In this document: positions 1 to 8,235 of the stretch, piece by piece
How the letters are laid out: every line of letters begins with the position of its first letter
Numbering within the stretch: the stretch's first letter is position 1
Assembly (NCBI RefSeq): GCF_944390845.1
Contig: NZ_CALXRM010000035.1
Location: 1 to 32,921 of the forward strand
Direction: 5' to 3'
DNA length: 32,921 nucleotides
DNA from: an uncultured Brachyspira sp.
GTDB lineage: Bacteria > Spirochaetota > Brachyspiria > Brachyspirales > Brachyspiraceae
Made by a program: the position numbers and the translations under genes
Notes under the pieces: generated by a model
Seen by the model: only the letters and a program-made list of their open reading frames with translations
The model's database searches: none
What the model was told of the DNA's origin: nothing

Positions 1-98
1 TAAATTATGATACACCTATGTTATACTTTAAAAAACTAAGGAATACTTAATGCAATATGTCTGGCTCCTGTGCAAATTTATCATTTATATATTTTTAG

Positions 99-126
99 TT
101 GAAATAAAATCTTTTATAGTTATAAT
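99..126 (+). promoter_or_regulatory. Promoter of dxs
   Basis: TTGAAA at 99-104 and TATAAT at 121-126 are separated by 16 bases and lie 29 bases before the dxs ATG. The rest of the first 155 bases shows no gene or strong hairpin. Confidence 0.6.
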
Positions 127-155
127 TGCTTTATATTTTTATGGTAAGGTAATGT

Positions 156-2009
156 ATGTATTTAGAAGAAATAAACAGCCCTAGTGATTTAAAAAAATTA
201 AATGTAGAAGAATTAAAAATACTATCTTCAGAGATAAGAGAATTTTTAATAAATAATGTATCAAATACAGGCGGACATTTAGGAAGCAATTTAGGCGTAG
301 TTGATTTAACTATTGTGCTTCATTATTTATTTTCTTCTCCAAGAGATGCTTTTATATTTGATGTAGGACATCAGGCATATACTCATAAAATAATTACAGG
401 AAGAAAGGATAAATTCCATACATTGAGAACTTATGGCGGAATTTCAGGATTTCCAAAAAGATGCGAATCAGAACATGACATAGAAGAAACAGGGCATTCA
501 TCTACATCATTATCATTTGCTTATGGTTTGGCATGTTCAAAAAATATATTGGGGCTTAGAGGCGATGTTATAGCTATAATAGGCGATGGAGCTATGACAG
601 GCGGTATGGCACTTGAGGCTATGAATAATATTGCTCATACAGATACTGATATAATTATAGTTCTCAATAATAATGAAATGTCTATAGGTAAGAATATAGG
701 TGCTATATCAAAATTTTTAAATACAACATTAAATGACAGTTTGATTCAGGAAGCTTCAGAAAAGGTTAGGGGACTTGTTTCTAATTTACCTTTCGGAGAT
801 ATAGCCAATGAGTTTATAGACAGAGGTAAAGGTGCTATCAGAACTTTTGTTGCTCCTGGAATTGCATTCAGAGAAATGGGATTTAAATATTTTGGTCCGG
901 TTGATGGGCATAATTATGAGGAATTACTTGATATATTCCAAAAAGTTAAATCTATAAGAGGCCCTAGATTGGTACAAGTTAATACTGTTAAAGGTAAAGG
1001 ATACAAAATAGCAGAGGAAAATCCTTCTAAATTCCATGGAATTGCTCCTTTTAATATTGAAACTGGAGAATTAAAAAATAAATCCAATGCTAAAACATTT
1101 TCTAATCTTGCAGGCGAATGTATTGTAAATGCTGCAAAAGAAAATAAAAATGTTGTTGCTATAACTGCGGCGATGGAGTCAGGTACAGGATTAACAGAGT
1201 ATGCAAAACTTTTTAAAGATAGATTTTTTGATGTCGGCATAGCAGAGCAGCATGCTGTTACTTTTGCTGTTGGTCTTGCTGAGAATGGAATAATACCTTT
1301 TGTATGCTTATATTCTACATTCTTGCAAAGAGGATATGATCAAGTTATACATGATATTGGAATAATGAATGCAAATGTTAAACTTATGATAGATAGGGCA
1401 GGATTAGTTCCGGAGGATGGAGATACTCATCAAGGAGTATTTGATGTTTCTTTTTTAAGAATTGTACCAAATATTACTATAATGGCTCCGGTTGGTGAAA
1501 AAGATTTCAAAGATATGGTGAAAAAATCTGTAGAATATAAAGGCCCTACAGTAATAAGATATAATAAATCATCTGTAAGAGAATTAAAAGAAAATATTGT
1601 TGCTGATAATTTTGAAATTGGTAAGGCTCATATCATTAGAAATGCTGGAAAAACTAATAATCTTATTATAAGTTATGGTCAAACTCTTATAGATATAGTT
1701 GATGCTGCTGATGATATGAACTTTGATGCTACTATACTTAATTTATCTACTTTAAAGCCTCTCGATGAAGAAACAATTTTAAATTTAGTAAGAAAAGCTG
1801 ATAAAATTTTAATTATAGAAGAATCTATAAAGTCAGGCGGTATAGGAAGTGCTATATTAGAATTATTAAGTGATAATGAAATATATAAAACTGTAAAAAT
1901 TCATGCTTTGCCTAATAAGTTTTTTGAAGTAGCTACTAGAAACGAGCTTTTGAAAATGTATAAGTTAGATAAAGAAGGAATAAAAGAAATTATATCTAAA
2001 TATTTTTGA
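156..2009 (+). CDS. dxs: 1-deoxy-D-xylulose-5-phosphate synthase
   Basis: This cytoplasmic thiamine-diphosphate enzyme condenses pyruvate with glyceraldehyde 3-phosphate, the first step of the MEP isoprenoid pathway. The 617-aa length is normal for Dxs. Visible motifs are the substrate-site GHQAYTHK (71-78), the TPP/Mg motif GDGAMTGG (143-150) with the paired asparagines at 171-173, and the pyrimidine-domain catalytic glutamate in GIAEQHAVTF (E364). The transketolase C-terminal domain follows. The start is ATG 156; an out-of-frame ATG lies at 153. The ribosome site is weak (TAAGGT at 145-150). The gene appears single, with its own promoter, and ends one base before the stop of the convergent HD-GYP gene, with no terminator hairpin in between. 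Identification is firm. Confidence 0.97.
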   Translation: MYLEEINSPSDLKKLNVEELKILSSEIREFLINNVSNTGGHLGSNLGVVDLTIVLHYLFSSPRDAFIFDVGHQAYTHKIITGRKDKFHTLRTYGGISGFPKRCESEHDIEETGHSSTSLSFAYGLACSKNILGLRGDVIAIIGDGAMTGGMALEAMNNIAHTDTDIIIVLNNNEMSIGKNIGAISKFLNTTLNDSLIQEASEKVRGLVSNLPFGDIANEFIDRGKGAIRTFVAPGIAFREMGFKYFGPVDGHNYEELLDIFQKVKSIRGPRLVQVNTVKGKGYKIAEENPSKFHGIAPFNIETGELKNKSNAKTFSNLAGECIVNAAKENKNVVAITAAMESGTGLTEYAKLFKDRFFDVGIAEQHAVTFAVGLAENGIIPFVCLYSTFLQRGYDQVIHDIGIMNANVKLMIDRAGLVPEDGDTHQGVFDVSFLRIVPNITIMAPVGEKDFKDMVKKSVEYKGPTVIRYNKSSVRELKENIVADNFEIGKAHIIRNAGKTNNLIISYGQTLIDIVDAADDMNFDATILNLSTLKPLDEETILNLVRKADKILIIEESIKSGGIGSAILELLSDNEIYKTVKIHALPNKFFEVATRNELLKMYKLDKEGIKEIISKYF

Positions 2010-2010
2010 T

Positions 2011-3150
2011 TTATAGTTTTATCTTTTTCTTTTCTTTAAGAAATTTTATAAACATATCTATCATTATTGGATCAAGCAATACATTATTTTCTAAGCATTC
2101 TTCTGTCATAAATTTTATTGCTTCTTTTTCTGTCTTTTTTTCACCATTTGTTAATGTATCATATAAGTCTATAACTTCCAATATTTTTGCAGGCAAATAA
2201 GTTAAACTTTGCAATGTTAATAAATCTTTATAATCATAAGATATTATATATTCTATTTGATGATTCGGATTTCTTTTCAATGCTGCTTTATATAATTCTG
2301 TAAAAAGACCATATCCATAACCATAATATTCATGATGTAGGGAAACGGTTAATGCTATTCCTTCAGAGCCTCTCATAAAATATTTAGCAAAACTATAATC
2401 TTTTATTGAGTGATTATCTTTTTCTTCACTGGATATTGGTATATAATCTCTTGATTTATTTAAAGTTATGTCATGCATTAAAATTCCTACAACAGTGTCT
2501 ATAACTGTACTTGTTTCTATCTTTCTTATACCTAATTTAACATTGGAATCTAATGTATTTTTTATATCCTGTATATTATATAATTGATATATTCTCTCAG
2601 CATATTTATAGTAAAACTTTTTAAAATCTACTCTTATTTTATTAATGACACCTTGTTTTAATTTTTCATTAAAAAATACTATAGATTCAATTGAAGTTAA
2701 AAATACTCTATTTACATGACCTATTGTAGAATCGCTTTTCAATTCTTTCATAGTATCAAACATGTTTGTAGTTTCATATTCTTTTGTGGATATTATTATA
2801 GATATTTCTGATATGAGAAGCTGAATCATTTTAGATAAATTCATTATTTCTTCATCGTTGTTATTTAAAGTATTATTTTCTTTCTTCTTTAAATAATCTA
2901 AATATTGTAATCTTAATATGAATCCAATTTCTATAAGTATTTTTAATATTTCTTTTGCAGTGCTATTATCTAAGAAATTTTTATTATAATGTGTTAATTT
3001 CGCTACATATTGCCTTATATAAGCAGTAGCTTCTTTATTTGACATATTAATGATATTTTCAAGTATTGCTCTTTCATTATCAGCTAATTCTTTATTTGTA
3101 GGAACACAAAATTTAAATATGTTGTAGAACTCGTCAACTTTATTGCTCAA
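2011..3150 (-). CDS. HD-GYP-like phosphohydrolase domain protein (divergent)
   Basis: A 379-aa protein whose second half matches the HD-GYP fold. The family contains c-di-GMP phosphodiesterases. Likely metal ligands are kept: H145 (GHVNRV), H226-D227 (MHDI), H247, H272-H273 (HHE) and D328 (VIDLYDTLT). The signature is altered: HDIGK reads HDITL, and DGxGYP reads YGYGYG. The first 140 residues are helical and unassigned, without signal peptide or membrane segment. The start is probably TTG at 3150, because AAGG lies 7 bases upstream and the next in-frame Met is residue 36. A promoter lies at 3195-3223. Activity on a cyclic dinucleotide is possible but unproven; it could be a regulatory HDOD/HD-GYP relative. 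Confidence 0.75.
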   Translation of the reverse strand: MSNKVDEFYNIFKFCVPTNKELADNERAILENIINMSNKEATAYIRQYVAKLTHYNKNFLDNSTAKEILKILIEIGFILRLQYLDYLKKKENNTLNNNDEEIMNLSKMIQLLISEISIIISTKEYETTNMFDTMKELKSDSTIGHVNRVFLTSIESIVFFNEKLKQGVINKIRVDFKKFYYKYAERIYQLYNIQDIKNTLDSNVKLGIRKIETSTVIDTVVGILMHDITLNKSRDYIPISSEEKDNHSIKDYSFAKYFMRGSEGIALTVSLHHEYYGYGYGLFTELYKAALKRNPNHQIEYIISYDYKDLLTLQSLTYLPAKILEVIDLYDTLTNGEKKTEKEAIKFMTEECLENNVLLDPIMIDMFIKFLKEKKKIKL

Positions 3151-3194
3151 AATTTTACCTTAAATATTCTAACCAGTACATTCTATATACAGTT

Positions 3195-3223
3195 ATTATA
3201 AACTATATATAGATATTTTTCAA
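3195..3223 (-). promoter_or_regulatory. Promoter of the HD-GYP gene
   Basis: On the minus strand TTGAAA (3218-3223) is followed after 17 bases by TATAAT (3195-3200), 45 bases before the TTG start. Confidence 0.6.
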
Positions 3224-3262
3224 TGTATTTTTTTATATATTTTTAATTATCGTCAAAAAATA

Positions 3263-4645
3263 TCATGATATTCCTAATTTTTTTACAGCTTCAGATATAT
3301 GTTCTACTCCAATAACTTTTATACCTTCAGGATTTTTTATTTCTTTCAATGCTCTTTTAGAAATATATACTTCTTTTAAAGAAAATTTTTTCATTTCTTT
3401 TATGCGTCTTTCTATAAATCTTACAGGTCTTATCTCTCCGGAAAGTCCCAATTCTCCAATATATGCAGTTGTTCTTTGTATAGATATTCCGGACATACTT
3501 GAAGCTATTGCCATTGCTATAGAAAAATCACTTGCTGTTTCTTTAACATTAAGTCCGTTTGCTATATTGATATATACATCTTGATTCGATAAATTTAAAT
3601 GTGCTCTTTTTTCTAATATAGCTATTATTATCAAAAGTCTATATTGATCATAACCTATTGTAAGTCTTCTAGGATAACCAAATGCACTGCTTCCAACTAA
3701 TGCTTCTTGCTCTACGCAAAATACTCTGCTTCCTTCTATTACAGGAGTTATAACACTTCCAGCAAATACTGTTTCATTTAAACCTCTTGTAAATACTCTT
3801 GAAGGGTCTTTTACTTCCATTAATCCTTTTTCCGCCATTTCAAATATGCCAACCTCATCAACTGTTCCAAAACGGTTTTTTACAGCACGAAGTATTCGGT
3901 ACATTACTTTATCGTCGCCTTCAAAATATAATACACAATCAACAATATGCTCTAAAATTTTAGGGCCTGCTATTGTACCTTCTTTGGTTATATGACCAAC
4001 AAGAAATATTGTTATATTTTTTAATTTTGCAGTTTGCATTAAAGCCCAAGCGCAGTTTTTTATTTGTGCAGGGGAACCTGCTATACTATTAGTTGAAGGA
4101 CTGTATATTGTTTGTATAGAGTCTATTATTGCTAGGGTAGGAGGTTCATCTAATAAAGTGTTTATTATATTATCACAATTTGATTCTGATGATATTAAAA
4201 AGTCTGAATCTGCAAGATCTAATCTGTCAGCTCTTAATTTTATTTGTTCAAGTGATTCCTCGCCTGTGAAATAATAAACTTTTTCATTTTTAGCTATATT
4301 TGAAGCAACTTGTAAAAGCAATGTGGATTTACCTATTCCCGGTTCACCTCCTATAAGAATAACGCTTCCAGATACTAAACCTCCGCCTAAAACTCTATTA
4401 AGTTCATCTATGTTGGTTGACATTCTTGTGCTTTCATTAGTTTTTATTTTTTTTATAGATGTTAATGGTGCTTTATCGGTAGCAACTGAAGTTTTTTCTC
4501 TTATACTTTTATTAACGTCGGCACTTGGTTCTGTAAATGGTTTTAAAGTATTCCAAGAACCGCAGGAAGGGCATTTACCCATCCAATTAATAGTGCTTTC
4601 TCCGCAATTATCGCATACAAATATAGTGTTATTTTTCTTAGCCAT
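3263..4645 (-). CDS. radA: DNA repair protein RadA (Sms)
   Basis: RadA is a RecA-like ATPase that drives branch migration of recombination intermediates. All its domains are present in order: an N-terminal four-cysteine zinc finger (C11, C14, C25, C28), Walker A GEPGIGKS (100-107), a RecA-like core with the RadA signature KNRFG (256-260) and the segment VGHITKEG (216-223), and a C-terminal Lon-protease-like domain. The length of 460 aa is standard. The ATG at 4645 keeps the zinc finger intact. No strong ribosome site is visible. The gene ends 112 bases before the HD-GYP start and the latter has its own promoter, so the two are probably separate units. The 80-bp repeat array lies just upstream. 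Confidence 0.97.
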   Translation of the reverse strand: MAKKNNTIFVCDNCGESTINWMGKCPSCGSWNTLKPFTEPSADVNKSIREKTSVATDKAPLTSIKKIKTNESTRMSTNIDELNRVLGGGLVSGSVILIGGEPGIGKSTLLLQVASNIAKNEKVYYFTGEESLEQIKLRADRLDLADSDFLISSESNCDNIINTLLDEPPTLAIIDSIQTIYSPSTNSIAGSPAQIKNCAWALMQTAKLKNITIFLVGHITKEGTIAGPKILEHIVDCVLYFEGDDKVMYRILRAVKNRFGTVDEVGIFEMAEKGLMEVKDPSRVFTRGLNETVFAGSVITPVIEGSRVFCVEQEALVGSSAFGYPRRLTIGYDQYRLLIIIAILEKRAHLNLSNQDVYINIANGLNVKETASDFSIAMAIASSMSGISIQRTTAYIGELGLSGEIRPVRFIERRIKEMKKFSLKEVYISKRALKEIKNPEGIKVIGVEHISEAVKKLGIS

Positions 4646-4676
4646 ATTTTTATCAATTCTATAGTTTATTTATTTT

Positions 4677-4940
4677 ATTATAATTTTTTTATTTCTTTTA
4701 TTTCCCAATAAAAACCTTGTTCGCTATTTATATTTAGTAAATAAATTTACTAAATGCTCACAAGTTTTTTATTTCTTTAATTTATTTATAAAAAAATTAT
4801 TCGCTATTTATATTTAGTAAATAAATTTACTAAATGCTCACAAGTTTTTTATTTCTTTAATTTATTTATAAAAAAATTATTCGCTATTTATATTTAGTAA
4901 ATAAATTTACTAAATGCTCATAATTTTTTTATTTCTTCTA
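4677..4940. repeat. 80-bp tandem repeat array trailing the Rpn-family gene
   Basis: Two identical 80-base units occupy 4721-4800 and 4801-4880, with a third half-unit at 4881-4920 that runs into the end of the Rpn-family gene. A degenerate half-unit precedes them at about 4681-4720. Each unit holds a perfect inverted repeat, ATTTAGTAAAT-AA-ATTTACTAAAT, at 4732-4755, 4812-4835 and 4892-4915. On the minus strand each unit also repeats the last codons and stop of the gene in slightly changed form (EIKKL-stop becomes EIKNL-stop). There are no unique spacers, so this is not a CRISPR. Confidence 0.9.
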
Positions 4941-5766
4941 TACTTAAATTTGTTAATTCACTAATAAGGTTTAAATCCATATTTTTATTTTTCATATTTC
5001 TAGCCATTGATATTTGAGTTTCTTTTATACCTTCTTCTCTGCCTTTTATTCTTTCTTCATTTAAAGCTAAAATATCAAAATAATTCTTTTCATATTCAGC
5101 ATAATTATCAAATAAATCTTTTGTGTTTACAAATTTGTTATACTCATCATAAACTTCTTTCATTATAGGATTTTTTTTAACTAACATTTCCATAATATCC
5201 TCCATTTTTTCTTTAGTTGTTAAAAAATAAAACCAAGCATCTAATTCATCTGTAAGTTTTGAATTACTAGATAAATATTTAGGAAGTTCTAGGAAGTGCA
5301 TTTCCAGATGATTAGTAAGTATATGATTAGTTTCTAATTCTTTTATTACATAACAGCTATGTTCTTTATCAATATCTTTTAATAAATTAAAGTCTAAAAT
5401 ATTAATAACTATAACTTGTTTTAAGTCATTATATTTTTCATTATTTCTCAGATTAGAAACATAACCTTTAGCCCAATAATATAAACTTCTATATACAAAT
5501 GATTGATTTCCAACTCTTTGTATTTCTATTAAAACAGTTTCTCCGCTTTTTGTAATTGCTCTAACATCTACTATTGACTGTTTATCATTTATGGATTCTT
5601 TTAAATTAAAAGTATTAAGTACTTTTACTTCTTCAAAAGCCTCTTGATTGTAGTCCAATCTTACAGAATTAATGAGATTCTTTAAAATACGTTCATGTCC
5701 TTCTTTAGCAAACATATAACGCATAAAATAATCGTTAAGTACATTAATATCTTTTCTTTCATTCAT
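4918..5766 (-). CDS. Rpn-family recombination-promoting nuclease / PD-(D/E)XK putative transposase
   Basis: A 282-aa protein of the PDDEXK_2/Rpn family, whose Escherichia coli members are DNA endonucleases that promote RecA-independent recombination. The N-terminal half has the family pattern DYFMRYMFA, then SIVDVRA (acidic D) followed by the strand VLIEIQR (E-x-Q in place of E-x-K) and a YYWAKGY segment. The C-terminal part is a coiled, charged tail ending in a short leucine-rich motif. The gene has a strong promoter (5773-5800), but its -10 box ends only 6 bases before the ATG, so the message should be nearly leaderless. No Shine-Dalgarno is seen. The tail is duplicated in the adjacent repeat array. 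Many paralogs are expected in Brachyspira; cellular role unknown. Confidence 0.9.
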   Translation of the reverse strand: MNERKDINVLNDYFMRYMFAKEGHERILKNLINSVRLDYNQEAFEEVKVLNTFNLKESINDKQSIVDVRAITKSGETVLIEIQRVGNQSFVYRSLYYWAKGYVSNLRNNEKYNDLKQVIVINILDFNLLKDIDKEHSCYVIKELETNHILTNHLEMHFLELPKYLSSNSKLTDELDAWFYFLTTKEKMEDIMEMLVKKNPIMKEVYDEYNKFVNTKDLFDNYAEYEKNYFDILALNEERIKGREEGIKETQISMARNMKNKNMDLNLISELTNLSIEEIKKL

Positions 5767-5772
5767 AATTTT

Positions 5773-5800
5773 ATTATAACAAAAGAATATAAATTGTCAA
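5773..5800 (-). promoter_or_regulatory. Promoter of the Rpn-family gene
   Basis: TTGACA (5795-5800), 16-base spacer, TATAAT (5773-5778) on the minus strand. The predicted transcription start falls at or within the ATG at 5766. Confidence 0.7.
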
Positions 5801-5831
5801 AGTAACCAATAATCATAAAAGCTTTCAAATA

Positions 5832-7874
5832 TTATTCTGTTTTTTTATTAAACTTTTCAAATATTTGCTGTCTTCTCTTTTTATCTGAACTCCATAACAT
5901 AAGTCCGAATACTATAATAGCAACAGGAAGCATTACTATATTAATGATTCTTACAAAGAGCTTAACTGTTTCAGGCACTTGATAAGGAGGATTATATATA
6001 GCTCCTTTTCTTCTTATGCTCATAAGTCCATTATCCCCAGCCATATAATCAACTAAATTCATTAAGAATATTTTATTAACAGTATAAGCACTGTTTTTAG
6101 CCATTTCATAAGAACCAACTACTATTACTTTTCCGCTTGTAGTAGAATTGATTCTGTTTATTCCGCTGTTAATATTGTTCTGAGTATTTGTAGATGCTGG
6201 TATATCTTTTCCTTCAAATGCACTATTCATTTTGCCTTCAAAAGAAGCAGCTAATAGTCTTTTTGATAATTTGCTTGCATCTGTTGGCATTCCTGTCATA
6301 GATGCCATAAAGTTTTCTGTTTCAACCCAGCTTTTATCGCTTGTATAAATCAATGGAGTTACTTTTATATCTGTATTATTTGTATTTGTTATTATTTCTG
6401 ATGATATAGGAGCAAGCATTAAATTAATACTTTTAGTTATATCACTTTTAGCATTAATGTTTTCAGCTGCTATTAAAGGTATGTAGTACATTTTTTGTTC
6501 AGGCATACCTTGCTGTACTTGAGCTCTGTATGCACTATCATCAAATATCATATTAGTTGCTATACTAAAACCATAATTAGGAAGTATTTCATTTAATCTA
6601 TTTGTAACAGGCATAAGTTTTGGCCCATACATTTGAGCATTTGGATCATTTTGATTTATTTCTACACCATTAAGCATAAATAGTACAGGTTTTCCGCTCA
6701 TAATGAATTGGTCCAATTTATATAATTCATAATCAGTATAAGCTGTTTTACTTCCGGCAACTATTAATGCATCTATACTTGAAGGTATATCATTTAAAGA
6801 TATATCAACCGCTTCAAAATTATAATTTCCTTGTATTTCAGTAACATATTCGCTTACACTGTCATAAGCATCATTAGGATTTCCTCCAAATTGAGGAGGT
6901 ATAGTTATATAATTAGCTTCTTCATGTCCTTGAACATAACCTATTGTAGCTTTAAGTCCAAGCATACTGTCTATATTTTTTGATATTTCATTTTTTATTT
7001 CATCAAATGCCCCATATAATATATATGAAGTTGAAAGTTCTCTTATATCATTTCCATTTTCTAATACTAATGAAAAATATGCACTTCCTTTATTTGCTAT
7101 AATATTTCCGCTAGGGTCTTTTATATCCTGCCATTCTATTTTTTTGATATTAAGTTTTTTTAATAGTTCTTCATTTTCTGCTGAAGGATTTGACATATCA
7201 ACATGTATAAATTTTACTTTATTCATCAAGTCTTGATTAGCATCAGAAACAGCCTGCATAATTGAATCAGGTATTAATTCCATAGCACCTATAGGAAGAA
7301 GTTCATATATTTCAGGAGAAGAAATATAATAAACATTTAAATTGTTTTCTAATCTTGCTAACTTATCATTTTTATCCATTAATTTTCTCATAATAGTATC
7401 TATATTATATTCCAATCCTTCTGTTGATTGTACGAATGGTATTGTTTCTATAGAATCTCCATATATGAACGAAAGTCCCATATAAGCTACTTTAGTTTGA
7501 GTTTGATCCTTTTCTAATACACTTATTTGTGTTGGATTTATTCTGTATTGAGTAGCTAAATCACCATGTTTTGAAGCATCTACCACTTCAAAACTTATAT
7601 TTTTACCGCCTGCAGATTTATATCCTTCAAATAAGTCTTTTATATATCTTTCATAAGTTGAAAAAGGAGGCGGAAGATTTGGGGTAACAAAAAATTTCAC
7701 AGTCATAGGTTCTTTTAGATTTTTCACTAAATTTTTACTTTCTTTACTTAAAGAATATACTTTATCTTTTGTTAGGTCTATAATTGGTGTAAATTGATTA
7801 ATTATTGCATTTATTAAAATTATAATTACTACTACTAATGAAAATGTGATAATTCTGTCTTTTTTCTTTGTCAT
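5832..7874 (-). CDS. GldG-family ABC transporter auxiliary membrane protein
   Basis: A 680-aa protein with an N-terminal membrane segment (about 9-27), a long extracytoplasmic region and a C-terminal membrane segment (about 640-662) followed by a basic tail. The stretch after the first helix (LTKDKVYSLS, then VKFFVTPNLPPP and a YKSAGG segment) is characteristic of the GldG / ABC_transp_aux family. Those proteins usually accompany an ABC ATPase and a permease (GldA/GldF-like), but neither is encoded on either side here: the upstream neighbour is a plus-strand tRNA and the downstream one the Rpn gene. ATG 7874 has AGGT upstream, and a strong promoter lies at 7914-7942. The partner, substrate and role (gliding is not implied) are unknown. 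Confidence 0.85.
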   Translation of the reverse strand: MTKKKDRIITFSLVVVIIILINAIINQFTPIIDLTKDKVYSLSKESKNLVKNLKEPMTVKFFVTPNLPPPFSTYERYIKDLFEGYKSAGGKNISFEVVDASKHGDLATQYRINPTQISVLEKDQTQTKVAYMGLSFIYGDSIETIPFVQSTEGLEYNIDTIMRKLMDKNDKLARLENNLNVYYISSPEIYELLPIGAMELIPDSIMQAVSDANQDLMNKVKFIHVDMSNPSAENEELLKKLNIKKIEWQDIKDPSGNIIANKGSAYFSLVLENGNDIRELSTSYILYGAFDEIKNEISKNIDSMLGLKATIGYVQGHEEANYITIPPQFGGNPNDAYDSVSEYVTEIQGNYNFEAVDISLNDIPSSIDALIVAGSKTAYTDYELYKLDQFIMSGKPVLFMLNGVEINQNDPNAQMYGPKLMPVTNRLNEILPNYGFSIATNMIFDDSAYRAQVQQGMPEQKMYYIPLIAAENINAKSDITKSINLMLAPISSEIITNTNNTDIKVTPLIYTSDKSWVETENFMASMTGMPTDASKLSKRLLAASFEGKMNSAFEGKDIPASTNTQNNINSGINRINSTTSGKVIVVGSYEMAKNSAYTVNKIFLMNLVDYMAGDNGLMSIRRKGAIYNPPYQVPETVKLFVRIINIVMLPVAIIVFGLMLWSSDKKRRQQIFEKFNKKTE

Positions 7875-7913
7875 TATATTACCTGCTAATAAATTTTTAA
7901 AAAATGATTGTTT

Positions 7914-7942
7914 ATTATATATTTAAGAATATTATTTGTCAA
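7914..7942 (-). promoter_or_regulatory. Promoter of the GldG-like gene
   Basis: TTGACA (7937-7942), 17-base spacer, TATAAT (7914-7919) on the minus strand, 39 bases before the ATG. Confidence 0.7.
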
Positions 7943-8002
7943 AAATATACAGAAGTATAAACCTAAAAATATATTTTTTGTAATATTTTTTTGTAAGAAC
8001 GC

Positions 8003-8030
8003 TTGACATTTTTATCTACTGTGCTATAAT
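8003..8030 (+). promoter_or_regulatory. Promoter of tRNA-Phe
   Basis: TTGACA (8003-8008), 16-base spacer, TATAAT (8025-8030), ending 11 bases before the tRNA. Confidence 0.75.
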
Positions 8031-8041
8031 AACTATCACTT

Positions 8042-8114
8042 GCCGAGTTAGCTCAGTAGGTAGAGCAAGGGACTGAAAATCCCTGTGTCTAGGGTTCGAT
8101 TCCCTGACTCGGCA
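8042..8114 (+). tRNA. tRNA-Phe (GAA)
   Basis: The 73-base cloverleaf folds cleanly: acceptor GCCGAGT/ACTCGGC, D stem GCTC/GAGC, anticodon stem AGGGA/TCCCT with loop CTGAAAA (anticodon GAA), T stem TAGGG/CCCTG with loop TTCGATT, discriminator A. The 3' CCA is not encoded. No terminator hairpin is visible before the pseudouridine synthase gene 121 bases downstream, so some read-through into that gene is possible. Confidence 0.97.
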
Positions 8115-8235
8115 CATTCCTTTATTTTTCGCAATTCTTTAATCTCAAAAAATATCTATTTATATAAATTAATAACTTGTAATATATAGCTTTTTAATTT
8201 ATTTTTATACAAAATATTTTTTATGGTGCATCAAT

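Noticed and set aside
914-1240. 108-aa minus-strand ORF inside dxs
   Set aside because: Shadow of dxs; no ribosome site, promoter or family resemblance.
3259-3272. Palindrome AATATCATGATATT over the radA stop as a terminator
   Set aside because: It is short, AT-rich and has no room for a loop, although a T run follows on the minus strand.
4323-4664. 113-aa plus-strand ORF over radA
   Set aside because: Opposite-frame shadow of the well-conserved RadA N-terminus.
4677-4940. CRISPR array
   Set aside because: The 80-base units follow each other directly with no unique spacers, and no cas genes are in the window.
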